Positions 36,701-48,389 of a DNA stretch of 64,000 bases are shown one piece after another (the stretch's first letter is position 1; each line of letters starts with the position of its first letter). The notes below the pieces were generated by a model, which did no database searches, was not told the DNA's origin, and saw nothing but the letters and a program-made list of their open reading frames with translations. This stretch comes from Calonectria ilicicola (lineage: Eukaryota; Ascomycota; Sordariomycetes; Hypocreales; Nectriaceae): assembly GCA_020809705.1 (NCBI GenBank), contig CP085825.1, positions 1,364,001-1,428,000 of the forward strand, read 5' to 3'. The position numbers were made by a program, and so were the translations under genes.

Positions 36701-38449
36701 GTGCTATCTATGATCTTTTCAATGGTAACTCACCCGGCACTACCTTTTACACATGGCCAATTGAGGCCAGCTGTAGGTAAGCTTACACTGCCTCAAGACT
36801 GAAATACCAAACAACCCAGGCCCAGCGTCGGGTCAACGATGAGGGGAAAGGATAGCATAGTACCACCGCACCACATGCTATCTATCCTGCTCATCCTATG
36901 AGCTCTTGTTGCATGCGGCCTATCGCCGAGGTCCTACGCAACGGCGACGTATGGCTGACCACCGATACGGAGGTTGTTCCCAATATGACGTCGGTTTGCA
37001 ACCCAAGTCGGCCCCCAGAGGCCCAGCGATGAGCATGGATCTGGGTGTGTGTAACGTCATCAAATGTCATCTCACGCCGAGGGCTGCAAGGGCTGCAAGG
37101 GCCTGGCCTTCAACTCTAAACTCCGCCTCCAGCGGGGCAAAATACACTGGCTTGTAAATAATCAGGAAATTGAAGGAGGAGAAGTGAACGGCGAACATCT
37201 GGTATTAGCGTGCGTTACAGTGGGTGTTTGCAGGTGAGCAGGTTCAGCAGGCTGGCCCATGGGCTTGGGGCTTAGGCGCTCCTGAACCTTCAGCTGGCCA
37301 GTGCCTGGAATGTTTTCCCCAGCTTGTTTGACCACCTCTTTTTGGCAATTGAGCCTTTGGCCGCAGTGGCTTCCAGGTGTCTAGAACCAAGGGTTAAAAA
37401 GCGCATGCTTCTCACAGCACAACCGTCTCTATCCGAAACATGTGTGAGAGTAATGATCGACCTCTTCCCAAGAACAAAGAATTGTGCTGTGCGCACGGAG
37501 TGTCCGGTTGCTGGTCCAAGTGCTAAACATAGCACGGGGTAACAGCCTCACCTCGCGCCTAAGCGAAGGGGGATCAATCGGGATTTATACCCACGGTGCC
37601 ACTGTGATTTACGTTGCGTATGGTGGAATAGGAAAATGAGCCAATCTTCCAGATTTTTCCTAATGGGACTATAGCCCCGAGTGTTGGTTGGGCGACGTTG
37701 GCTGTCATAGCTCCCAGCTGCCGCAGTGTAAATCAATTGAGCAGGGTTAACCATTCCGCCAACCCCTTAGACATATCCACTCACGTCCAAGAAAGAACAA
37801 GAAGAAGACACAGGAGAGGGACGAACAACGTGTTCCAAGAGGGATTGTCCTTGTATTTCCGCTCCACACATGTTGCTTTTGCCGTGAATTTCTTCAAACA
37901 GTTCGTCGCCCAAATGCTACCCTGCGCGCTACTACCGCACCATCCCACCCGTGCTTCAATCCCTCACCGATAAGATAGCGCAGGCAGCTTGCAGCGTCCC
38001 ACTTTGTAGCCACGGCAACGTCGATAAACACAACAGACAAAGCCAGCCTTCACACGCGCAACGCCGAGACAACGGTGACCGACTAGGTTGGCGAGCCTGC
38101 AGCTGCGTCTTTGTGGTTCATAACCTGCTTCCCCGGTTTTTCTCCCTCCTGCTCCCCCAAAATCCACAATGGCATAGTTTCATCATCAACATTCTTCGAG
38201 CCAGGTTTGCTTCCCTTCTTCTTCCTCTCACTCACCGCCGAGTGGGAGTGAGCTCTTCATCCCTCATCTCGTTTTAGCCAGTTCTATTCTTCGCTTTTCA
38301 TATTCGACAACACCAACTACCCACCACCGCCCGCCATTGAACCTGTCGGGTTGGCTTCCCCTCGCGGCGCGGTCGGGTTCCCCCTCATCAAAACATCCCC
38401 ATCCGAGACTGCCCCTTGAAAGGGAAGCGTACTCCATCACGCTGCAACA
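33713..38449. other. Long divergent intergenic region with AT-rich core
   Basis: 4.7 kb between leftward carboxymuconate cyclase and the rightward Rid1-like gene. About 34400-36500 is AT-rich (17 of 60 G/C in the line beginning 35761). The right part (37.2-38.4 kb) is of normal composition with a pyrimidine-rich leader before 38450. Short tandem copies occur at 36482-36505 (AATGTC type) and 37082-37105 (GGGCTGCAA type). No gene or transposon protein recognised. Confidence 0.5.
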
Positions 38450-40963
38450 ATGCAAAACTTCGATCCTCCCCAGCGGCCGAGGCCTAAGTCTGGGATTCTG
38501 GAATCCTTTATGCACCGCCGACAAGCATCCAACGGCGACAACTTGCCCTCCAGACCATTTGATGGAGCCTACTCTTTTTCCAGCAACGACGATGCATCCT
38601 TAAGTGGCTACTCCATGAACAACCCCGGCGCTCTTGGTGAGCTTCAGCAGAACCAACAAGAACCTGCTCCCCGCTTTCCTCGCCGCAATCAAGACGACAC
38701 CAACGACGATTCCCGCGGCCGGTCCCGATCTCCAACCAAGAACATATTTGGAAATATGACTGTAGTAACAGCTGCTGTCAGCAAGGACTCATCAAAGGTC
38801 CCTAAATCTCGTGATGTGTCCCCTAAGAAGCCAAAGAAGACAAAGTCTGGCGGAAATCTGGCTGGGCTATTCAAGCCCAAGTCTCTCAGGAATTTGCACA
38901 AATTGATGTCGGATGAGGATATGCGTATGTCCAAAGACAAGGAAAACAGAAAACCTGATGACCAGACGCCACCACCTATCTGGGCTCAATTCACCACAGA
39001 TCCTGTCTTCCAACAAAAACCAAACGTTCGGGCGAGCATCGACATGAGCCGGAATAATAGTGATACCGACTTGTACACAAGCTCGCGCCAGTTCAAGCAA
39101 CGACCCAAGTCGTTCCAGGTCCCCCCTCTACAGGCCCAGACAGATGCCCCTCCATCCCCCTCTAGATTCAGGTTCCCACAGGATATCCAGCGCAAGGGGT
39201 CCAAGGATTCGAGCAACTCCAAATCAAGCAGCAAGTCTGCCAAGCCCAGAGGTTACAACCCTCTCGCTACATTCACTCATGGCCGGTCCAAATCAACAGC
39301 TGTTAGCCCTGCCCCCGAGCAGGCCGAACCAGTACTGGATCCTAAGGATGTTGATAAGCACCTTGAAGCCATGTTGGACCGACGAAACATCCCCGAAAAC
39401 CAACGATACAAGATGCGAAATCTGAACTCTACCATCAAGATGGAATTTGTCCGCCAGGACTGGGCCGAAATGGCAGCTGCCAGGGGCGACCGCCCCCCTT
39501 CCATGGGCAGCGTCGGCAGTGCCGATTGTGCAGCCTTGGCTTCAAACACTCCGGTTGAGGAGAAGCCTAAGCGCAGTCGTGGCAAAAGCTTCACCCTTTC
39601 TCTTGGAAAGAAGGACAAAGACAAGGACTCTGGCGCGACCAAAAAGGGGAAAGAAGGAACCGTTGGGCGTCATTTCAGAAGCAAGTCTACAGATAGCATT
39701 GCGAGCGATGTCGGCGGGCTTGGTTCAGCTCCTTCGACACCCACGTCGGGCATATTCTCAAAAATCAAGCTTCAGCAGGGTCCTGCTGACTATGTGGCTT
39801 ATCTGAGAAAAGTGCAAAAGCCGGAGCTTGTCGAAGTAGGCAAGATTCACAAACTTCGTCTGCTGCTAAGAAACGAAACCGTTGCCTGGATTGAAGATTT
39901 CATCCAGCAAGGTGGTATGAATGAGATTGTGAGCCTACTAAACCGAATTATGGAAGTTGAGTGGAGGTGAGTCTCATAACTTGTCATGGCAGAAACAGAT
40001 TACTAATACTTTTCCAGAGAGGAACACGAAGATGCACTCCTACACGAGGTTCTCTTGTGCCTGAAGGCACTCTCTACCACTGCGCGCGCCATGCAATACC
40101 TTCACTCGATTCAGGGTGAACTATTCCCGAAGTTGATCCATATGATCTTCGATCCGGAAAAGAAGGGGCCTAGCGAATTCACCACCCGTAATATCATCAC
40201 CTCCGTCATGTTTAGGTATATCGAATCTGCCTCGCCCGCCGAGCGGGTCTTCCGAGCCAAGAGCATCCTGAGTCACCTACGTGACCCTGAACCCAAGGAA
40301 GATGATCGACCAGTCCCCTTCGTCTTGGAAATGAGACGGGATAGGCCGTACCGTGTTTGGTCCAAGGAGGTTGTCAGTGTTACCAAGGAAGTCTTTTGGA
40401 TTTTCCTGCACAACGTCAACGTCGTTTCCCTCCAATCGGACAAAACAAATGACGGCAAGGATGCTTCTTTCCCCGGCGACAATCGGCCCTACTCGTACAT
40501 GATGCGACACTTTCCCCAAGAGCGCCCTCCTGTTGCAGCAGCCCCGTATGTTGGCGGAGTAGAGTGGGAAGCCACAAACTATCTGGCTTCTCACCTCGAC
40601 CTCATGAACGCCATCGTCGCTTGTGCGGCCACCAAGGAGGAACGCAACAACTTGAGACATGAGTTTCGCATTTCTGGTTGGGAGAGATGTCTCGGTGGTA
40701 GCCTCCGTCTCTGCAAGGAGAAGTTCTATGGCAGTGTACATACTGGCCTGCGCACCTGGGTTGCGGCGGCTCACGAGGATGGCTGGGACGTCCGAGATGT
40801 GCGATATGGACCACCCCCTGAGCCCCGCAGCCCGCCCAAGAAGACCGGTGGTGGCCAAAAGCCCCCGGTTGAGGCGGCTCCAAAGATTGAGATGCCCAAG
40901 CTCGACTTTGGATTGGAGAAGCCCAAGCCAGCGGCGGCTCCAAAAGATGATGCCTGGCTTTGA
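38450..40963 (+). CDS. Rid1-like GTPase-binding protein (formin GBD/FH3 without FH1-FH2)
   Basis: Two exons, 38450-39966 and 40018-40963; 820 aa. Residues 1-295 are basic, Ser-rich and disordered. From about 300 the formin GTPase-binding/FH3 region begins: DVDKHLEAMLDRRNIPENQR, then YKMRNLNSTIKMEFVRQDW, then after a Lys/Ser insertion GPADYVAYLRKVQKPELVEVG, LLRNETVAWIEDFIQQGGM, EDALLHEVLLCLKALSTTA and the armadillo-like helices to about 745. The tail is Pro/Lys-rich and ends at 820. A diaphanous formin would continue with FH1 poly-Pro and FH2 actin-nucleating domains; none is present before the stop or in the 500 bp after it. It probably binds a Rho/Cdc42 GTPase at polarity sites without nucleating actin. 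The intron sits inside the FH3 region. Confidence 0.87.
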
Positions 40964-41473
40964 GTTTTAAAAGCGATATTGCCGAAAGCGATGCCACAGT
41001 TTGGCAGTCGCGCGCTACACCATGATTTCCGGACTCTTTTTGTTGCTTTTTTCCATCAGGTTGCTATTTTTTTCTCCTTGTTTCCTCTTCTCTTCTCTTG
41101 TGTATCAGGTTGTTTGGTTTTCGGCTTGTTTGGGAAATCCGGGTCCATTGTTTGGTAATCATGGTTGTGTAGTGCTTTATGATGGCATGTTAATGAACTG
41201 ATGACAACACGGAGTTGCATTACATGGAATTTGTGTATTCCTAGCCGTCTAAGACTTGTGTTTTTTTTCCATAGTGCTCTAGTCCGGCAGTGCCGTGATG
41301 TACGTAATATGTATGCCGAAGTCCCAAGGCTCGTAGGCTTAGCTTCCCCCAATCCTGCAAGACTAACAGAAGCTTTGTCGCATCGATTGTTCTAGGCCGG
41401 TCCTTTTTCCTCGTCTTGGTGGGGTATAATAAACATACAATACGAGTTACTTCTATGAACTAACGTTGGCTAG
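40964..41473. other. Convergent 3' flanks
   Basis: Between the Rid1-like stop and the RraA-like stop. T-rich on the + strand. A frame at 41001-41201 encodes only a hydrophobic T-rich shadow and was not called. Confidence 0.5.
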
Positions 41474-42216
41474 TCATAGGTTGCTCCGATGCTGCTTGAA
41501 CGCCTCATGTACAGTCACTCCCTTAAGAACATCTTCTTTCACCTTGTCATCCGCTGCCGTTAGCCTCGGGAGTAGCTCCAGGACCCCCTGCACCTTATCC
41601 TGGGGAATAACCACCACTCCATTGACTGGGTCGCTGAAGGCCAAGTCCCCTGGTGAGATGATGGTCCCGTCGACGTCGAGAGGCACCTGGGTTGCCCAGG
41701 GAGCGCTGGCTGCGCCTGCTCCCACCGTCGACATCCCACGACTCCAAATCTATAAAAGCGTTAAACTCAGATAGGTTCTTTGATGCCAGTCGCATTTTCG
41801 CTTACTGGGAGGGCTGTGCTCTTTAGCTCTTCAATGTCCCTTGCTCGACCAACCACGACGATGCCCCTGGCTTGGCAAACCTTCATGCGCACTGCCATGA
41901 TGCCTCCACATATGGCGTTTCTCTGGCCCTCGGGCTGTTTGAGCACCACGATGCTTCCTGGCACCGTCAGGTCGGCCCAGTGGACACCCTTGGGGATGTT
42001 CGCCGCCGGCTCAGCCAGGTCCTGTCCCTTTGGCGCAAAGAGGACGGTCGACACGGGCGCCACCGTCACTGCCGCAGCTTCGTCTCCGGGTGGCGAACCA
42101 ATGAGGTTGAGATCAGCGACGAAGCCGGCACCGGGGACCTTGAGCTTGAGCAGCGCATCGGAGATGTCACATGCGGTATACCGCTGCAGCTGTGCTATCT
42201 GCTCGGGTGTAGCCAT
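41474..42216 (-). CDS. RraA-like protein (4-hydroxy-4-methyl-2-oxoglutarate aldolase/oxaloacetate decarboxylase type)
   Basis: Two exons, 42216-41806 and 41749-41474 (56-bp intron); 228 aa. The N-terminus YTACDISDALLKLKVPGAGF is the family opening. GGIMAVRMKVCQARGIVVVG (104-123) and the Arg126-Asp127 pair that bind metal and substrate are intact, followed by IWSRGMSTVGAG across the splice, and later ISPGDLAFSDPVNGVVVIPQ. Members cleave 4-hydroxy-4-methyl-2-oxoglutarate or decarboxylate oxaloacetate; in bacteria one branch binds RNase E instead, which does not apply to fungi. Substrate here is inferred. It is divergent from the GRAM gene across 5 kb and convergent with the Rid1-like gene. Confidence 0.9.
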
Positions 42217-45200
42217 AGTTGGTGACGTCAGAGCGGTGCTGCGAGCACGTAATGGGGTCGGCGCAAAAGGATCCGAAAAGAGGAAAGGAAAAGGGCACCC
42301 GTCGACGGTTTGCGGGAAGAGACTACAGCGTTGGTGCTTGCGCCTACTCTATGAGTTGAATATGGCGATTTCGGCATCTCGTGGGCACGACCCCAGTCTT
42401 GCTCCGCGATTCTGGGAGCCTCCATAAATCCGGCCATCCAATCAGGCTCGGCACCAGTTGCCGGATGTGACAGTCGGGGGTGGTGGGGCCTGAATTGCCG
42501 ACTGGACTTGGTCGACGCTATAATTTGAAAGTTTGATAAAGGACTGGAAGCGATGGATTGATTACGATAATGTTTTGGCTATCGTCAAATGTCAAGTTCT
42601 GATAGATCACATTTGCATTAGGTTTGGCGAACGATGATCGCCAGTTCACATTAATCGCCAATCGTTTGATTTGGTTTCGTTTCGATTCGATTCCACTCGG
42701 TGCTCCGCGATCAAGCCGCCCCCCGACAACATGTTGCATGATCAGCTGTTTCGAGCATCAATCACGCATCACGGTCAAGCCAGCCAAAGCGGACTGAGTC
42801 TTAGACAGGTTGCATTCATATAAAGTTTCTAGAATTCGCCATCAGGGTAAAGGGGGCGTTGCTCGGCCGCCGCTAATTCAATCACCGCCAAGGTTCTGTT
42901 TGACGGTGAACGGGGAGCCACGTTCTGTCTCAGATTAGATCTGTTCCTTTGGGCGGTCGAGCCTGGGATCCCGGCCAGGTCTCAGCCATTTGGGGAGGAG
43001 GGCAACACTAGGCTAACGATTACATGAACATGCCGGGATGCGCGTTGGCGGACACTACAGCAGCACCTTTTTGCCAGACGAGTAATCGCGCAGGCCTTGG
43101 GCATCCTCAAGATCGCTTTGACAAGCTGAGTGTCATACTTAGTCATGTAAGACATGGTTAGCAAACCTCAGCTGTGGATGTTTGCTGGTCGGTGAGAGAT
43201 TCGATGAACGGAGGGCCCAGGGTCGGTTAGCTTGGGCGTGGGTTCGGCTAATGTGCGGTCGTGGTCCGTACATGGGCCCGAATCCATGGATAAGGCCATG
43301 GTGAGTGAGACATGGCTGAACTTTTCAACATGGGATCGCGTTGATCCCAGGGTTTCTGTTGGCTGTAGCTTTTGTTCCTAGCCCTGTTGTGCCGAAGCGC
43401 GCATTGGCTCCATGGACTTTTTTTCCCAATCGACCGCGCGTGGGGCGGCGGGCATTTGCATGGGGTACAGGAGAGGGGAAACCAATAGCATCAAGAACAA
43501 CCAAGAGTGAGAGAAGAGTCAACAAGCGACGTCATGATTCCTCTTCTGCGACATGTTGGTAGTTTTCCATTTCCCGCACAAGGGGACGCACTGGCTGGCT
43601 ATCAATTCCTGTCACAGGACCCAATGCGAGTCGGTGACGGGGACCTTACAGCCGGTGAGGATGGAAAGTGACGTGTCTGAGGATGGTTGTGCAGGAGCAG
43701 GGGCGTTGATTCGAAGGAGAAAAGGAGGCTTTTGATATTTTCTTGACTTGTAAGTTTTTTTTGCCGCGTTTATCGTGGCGTAGGCATGTCGAGTCATGGT
43801 GGTGGTGGTTGTATCTTCCAGTCATGGCAAGCGATGGCCATGTCCCCCCGCCTCGTGAAAACAGAAAATGTGCTTGGCACTCGCTGATAGGCGAATTTGT
43901 TTCGGAATTGGAAGCATGCATCGATCTCGCAAGGAACCTAATCCTTCGAGATTCTCCTGTGGTCTGTGCCGGGGGTGTCCATGGTGACAGCCCGCTCGCC
44001 ATGCATTAAGATCCGGAGTCAAGCACATGGAACCAACGCCACGGAGTTGATTGCCTCACTCTGTCATGGTTGCTGCAATGACACGTAGGTGGTAGGGTTA
44101 AGCAAACACCCGTTAGCGGGTACGGTAAACGATAAACGGGCAAAGTCGAGTCCACAAAGAGGGACTTATTATATTTTCCAACGGCGTGCGCATATGCGGT
44201 TCGAGAGCCGCCCTCCCACACAAAGAGGCCCGTTCTGAGTCAGGCTTGCACTGAGACAACCCCCCAGAGGCTGCAGCAGCTTGATGTTACGCCCCAGGTC
44301 GTTCTCATCAGCTGTTCTCGAGTTTTTCCAGACATTCAGCTCCTTCTAGCTCGTTGTAGTGAAGCGGGGCCGCAACGGCTCCGGTCGGGAGGCGGTTGTT
44401 GGGATCTCCATGTGTTTTGGCCGGACCCTTGATGTGGGACTCAGTTAACGAGATGGCACTCTCAAGGTTTAGATTGGGCCGGGGTCCGGGAAACGTAGAA
44501 ACCATCTCCACGTAAGAAAAAAAAAATCTCCTCGGAGGCGAACCGGGGTGGTACTCGCCTTCAGTTGATGGCAACGTTGTCGTCCTCGCTTGTTCAATCT
44601 GGACAGAACTGTGCGGGCTAGGACCAGTTCACCACACCAACCAAAAGCAATGCGCTCCTCCTTGTCTGGGAACAAGGATCACTGGCCACTGGCCAACCTC
44701 GTTGCTGGAATCCAGGCCAATGCAGACTAAGTCGATATGCATGCCATAATTACTTTGGCCTTGGTCTAGGGGAAGCATGGGAAACCCCTCTTGGGGAACA
44801 AGATGATTCGTAGGGGTCCGCGCCTGGTGCTTCAGTGCAAGTTCACGCTGGCTTCGAGCCATGCGCCTGGCTGCATTACCCCCGGCCGGCTCCTCCCAAG
44901 ACCGCGTCGGAGGGCCCAAGGACCGACCCTCGAAGGACATGGATTTCGCTGCAGCTAAAGCTCCCACTAAGGCGAATCGACCGATAGGTGACAGGTCATG
45001 CCTTTTAGGGGCAAAGATGTCGGCTTACGGGTGAGTTCTTGGAACTAAAACCGTGAAAGCAAGCGGGAAAAAATGAGGGGTTAGAGGGGCCCAAGGTTTC
45101 GGGCCATGCCGTGAAGGGAACATGGATGAGGGCATCCTCGCAGTCCATGGACGCTGAGGGACGCCACATCAAGGGTTGTCGTTGCACGCCGCTGTCAAAG

Positions 45201-45566
45201 TTCGCCGCATCTCACCAGACCCCCAAGGATCCGGGCCCGGAAACCGCGGATGATCAACTAAAAACTGCCGAGCTGGTCCCTAAGGAGGATAGCGAGTGAT
45301 ATGGGGAGGGGGTAAAGCAGCAGAGAACGGGGTGATTGAGATGGGGCCTGGACGCAGGGGCTATGATTATTGGTGAGGGGGAAAGAAGCCATTGTGGTAG
45401 TGTGAGAGAATGGGCGATAATCGACGATGGCAGTAGGTGAGCGCGTGAGGCTTGTGGGGAGCTACGGGAGCTTGGCACCGGTTAGTTTTTCTATTGTCGG
45501 CGCATTCTGGAGATTCATGGTTCGTCGTTGGAAGAGTGTGTGCGGCGTGCTAAGTGTTTGGGTGCA

Positions 45567-45602
45567 GTGTGTGTGTGTGAGTATGAGTGTGAGTGTGAGT
45601 GC
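45567..45602. repeat. GT/GAGTGT microsatellite
   Basis: A short GT run passes into imperfect GAGTGT units. Intergenic; likely replication-slippage sequence. Confidence 0.8.
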
Positions 45603-46284
45603 ATATTCTGGGACACGCGATGGCGGTTGCAATGCGGCACAGGCAGAGCCTTCACCCCAAACCGGTACCTATTTCGCATATTCTGTGTTTCCGTCCAATT
45701 GCTGTTTTGGGCGGCCTTAGTGCCTGGATCGAATAAATGTCTTCCTGAGCCCATTTTTGGCAAGATAGCAAGTTGGCCGAGGTTAATCGCGATACTTGTT
45801 CGCTCCATGCGGACAAGGACCTGTCCCCCATTCCACGTGGTAGGCGGCCTTAACATGCATGGAAGGGCCACGCAGCAGGATGCCGTTATTGGTCGGCGTG
45901 GGAGCCGGAGCAAGCAGAATAGCCTGAGTTGGCTCCTGCAGAGCGCTGGCATAACAGAAGCAGGCTGCTTGAAGCTTCTCATCCCTGTGGCATGGCATAT
46001 GTCGCAATGAAGACGGGCACGGTTGTAAGTCGCCACATCGCTGTGTACCGACTTGAGTCGTCTACTCTCGACCCCGGACCCCGTTGGAACCAACCGTCAA
46101 CCCAGTTTCAGGTTCGAGATCCACGACTGGGGCGTTCATTGGGCGTCAAGTCAGTTCAACCAAGGGCTCACACGGGTCTTTTGGGCGCATTAGGCTTCCG
46201 ACCTCCCTCAACGCTCACAAGCTGATCCCAGCAAACAAGCAGCAAGGCAACTCCCACAGCTCAGCCTGGCCCGCCGCTACGCAA

Positions 46285-46312
46285 AGCAACGCAACAACGC
46301 AACGCAACGCAA
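46285..46312. repeat. CAACG pentamer repeat
   Basis: Five or more near-perfect copies of a GCAAC/AACGC unit in the C-rich leader before the GRAM gene. Confidence 0.8.
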
Positions 46313-46589
46313 GAACCCACTTTCACCTAACTCCTTCAGCGCTGCATCGCGCACACAGTGCTCTCTCAGACTCTCTCACTTCCCAACCCAACTTACTCCA
46401 GACCATCCCATAACCATACCCTCCCACCCTCTGGCCCCTCTGGCCCCTCGGGACGCCTCGTCTGTCGCCGTCATATCGCTCCCCCGCCCCAAAGCCCAAA
46501 CACCCAGGACCCGGGATCAGGGCCCAGCAGCATCAAACCCACGCATCCGGAAGAAGGCCCTGGACAGACCAGCTAGGACACCCAGCCCA

Positions 46590-46650
46590 GCTGCTGCTGC
46601 TTGCTTGCTTGCTTGCTGCTGCCACTACTGCCACTGCTACTGCTCGCTCC
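46590..46650. repeat. GCT and GCTT microsatellite
   Basis: Successive CTG, CTTG and CACTACTGC-type units in the leader before the GRAM gene. Confidence 0.75.
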
Positions 46651-47274
46651 TCCAGCCGCCGCCTTCCAGCCTTCCCGCCGCCCGCTGGACGCCTGCGACA
46701 GAGCTACTGCGACGGCGACGTTTGCTAACTAACTGCTGTACCTAACTAACCACCTGTCTGGCCCTGTCTCGCCCTCCCTTCGCCAGCGCGCACCGGCTCG
46801 CTTCCTTTCTTTTTGCTCCTCACTCGCTTCGCTTGCCTCGCACTGCGACTTACGACATCACACCATCCGTCGCCCGCCCGCCCGCCTGTGATCCGCTCCG
46901 CATCCGTCCTCGCCCCTCGCCGCCCTGCCCCTCGTCTTGTCTCCCCTCACCACACGCCCCCGTTCCCCATTGCCCGCCAGGACGCAAACCGCTTCGCCTC
47001 CCCCACCCAGTTACGGCATCGCTCTCCAGCCCTTCAGCCACTAGCCACCCGCTCCTGGGGCCTCTCTGTCCTTCCTCTGCCTTGCTAACCAGCCTTGACA
47101 CCAAGCGCCAAAGGTCCAATCCGACCCACCCCACCACGGGACCAGAAAGGACCACAGGGCCACAGGCTCCAAGATCTCGGACCTACTAAAGCTGCCTGCA
47201 CTGCACGTCCTGCCGGTACGGAGCCTAGAGCCATCCGCCTTTGAGCTAGGGTCTTCAGAACCCTGTCTGCGACA

Positions 47275-48389
47275 ATGTCAATAAAGTAAGCCTCCTTCGC
47301 GAGCCTCGAACCTCTTCTCTTCCTTTTATGAGCCTTCCCTTTTCCAATTCCCTTTCAATCTGTACGCCTACGTCCTCCCGATCCTCCATTGTCGATTCTA
47401 TTTCATCCTCCATTCACCTCCCGTCCTCTCCTCCGTCCGAAACCCCCGTCTCCGACTCCTATCCTTCTTCTTCTCCGTACCTCCTCCGTCTCTTCCCCAT
47501 ACTGCCCGTTCGTCGACTGCCCCGCCATCTCCGGCCCATGGAGTCATGGACCCCGCCCTACCATGGACAACCCTCACGATTATCTCATAACGAGCCGACC
47601 TTCTTCACGGCCTATCGACCCTGACAATACCGATAGCTGGGTTATGCTCAACCAGGGCGGCTTCATCAAACTCGGCAACGAGCGCATTCTCCAGAAGCTA
47701 GAATCACGCATCTCATGCGATCTCTCGGTGCCCCAGGAATTGAGATCGCGTTGCGCCTCCTTCCAACGCAAGAGCGACAAGGGCACCCTATTCCTCACAA
47801 ACAAAAGAGTATGTTCCTGCTTACCCGGCTCAGTCTTGCAATTGAGCTCACCCTTTTCCAGATTGTCTATCTTCCTGCAAAACCTACCCAGGAACCTAAA
47901 TTCGAATCATTCAGTGCCCCAATCCTCAAGTTCCAAGACTCTACCACCTCATCGTCCATGTGGTGGGGGTGGGTCTGGAAATCAGATTGCATTCCCGTTT
48001 CTGGGGGCGGTATTCCTGCAGATATTCCTCGGATCGAGGTCAAGTTCACTTTTTCAGATGGCGGAATGATGGATTTTAATGAAGCCTATATCCGGCTACG
48101 GGAACGACTTTTTCAGTACCAAGAAATGCGCCGCGAAATGGGGCCTGGCGTCGACGTTCCCGATGAGCCCCTGCCAGCATACGAAGCTCAAGCCAGCCAA
48201 ACCACTACCCCACCAGACGGTTCCCTGTCGGTTATGCGACATGACCGATCTGATAGTACCAACAGCCGGAGAGCTCCTGATGAGCCTCCGCCAGGCTATG
48301 ACGAAGCTCAAGCACAACAACTGAGCATTCGGCTCGAAGATCACATCCGAGGAGAAATCGACAGGGGCGTACAGGATCGTGATGATTAA
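47275..48389 (+). CDS. WBP2-type GRAM-domain protein with PY motifs
   Basis: Three exons: 47275-47285 (11 nt, ATG TCA ATA AA), 47637-47808 and 47862-48389; 236 aa. Splicing the tiny exon across a 351-bp intron gives MSINWVMLNQGGF, which parallels the MALN...GG start of animal WBP2 and related fungal proteins; this decided the start. The GRAM domain covers about 5-145, with GTLFLTNKRIVYLPAKP spanning intron 2, WWGWVWKSDCIPVSGGGIP and VKFTFSDGGMMDFNEAYIRL. The tail carries LPAY (165-168) and PPGY (204-207), PY-type ligands for WW domains such as those of Rsp5/Nedd4 ubiquitin ligases. Probable role is an adaptor at lipid membranes or with a WW partner. A frame starting at ATG 47563 inside intron 1 runs in phase into exon 2 and would give another N-terminus. 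Confidence 0.83.

Larger units (their letters stand above)
42217..47274. other. Five-kilobase divergent intergenic region
   Basis: Between RraA (-) and the GRAM gene (+). Normal base composition, many 60-190-codon frames on both strands (longest leftward at 45515-46093), none with resemblance or consistent coding character. From about 46200 the + strand becomes C-rich with several microsatellites, looking like promoter and long 5' UTR of the GRAM gene. A non-coding RNA is possible but unseen. Confidence 0.5.

Noticed and set aside
41001..41201. Small hydrophobic, secreted-like protein
   Set aside because: Product of a T-rich 3' UTR stretch just after the Rid1-like stop; no typical signal cleavage or conservation evidence.
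45515..46093. Leftward 192-codon frame in the long gap
   Set aside because: Begins at an alternative codon or in random-looking sequence, translates the GT microsatellite as His/Ser/Thr repeats and has no family match.
46105..46125. Possible tRNA B-box-like GGTTCGA
   Set aside because: Spacing after GGTTCGA is wrong and no A-box or cloverleaf is found upstream. Similar partial matches near 44185 and 47306 also failed.
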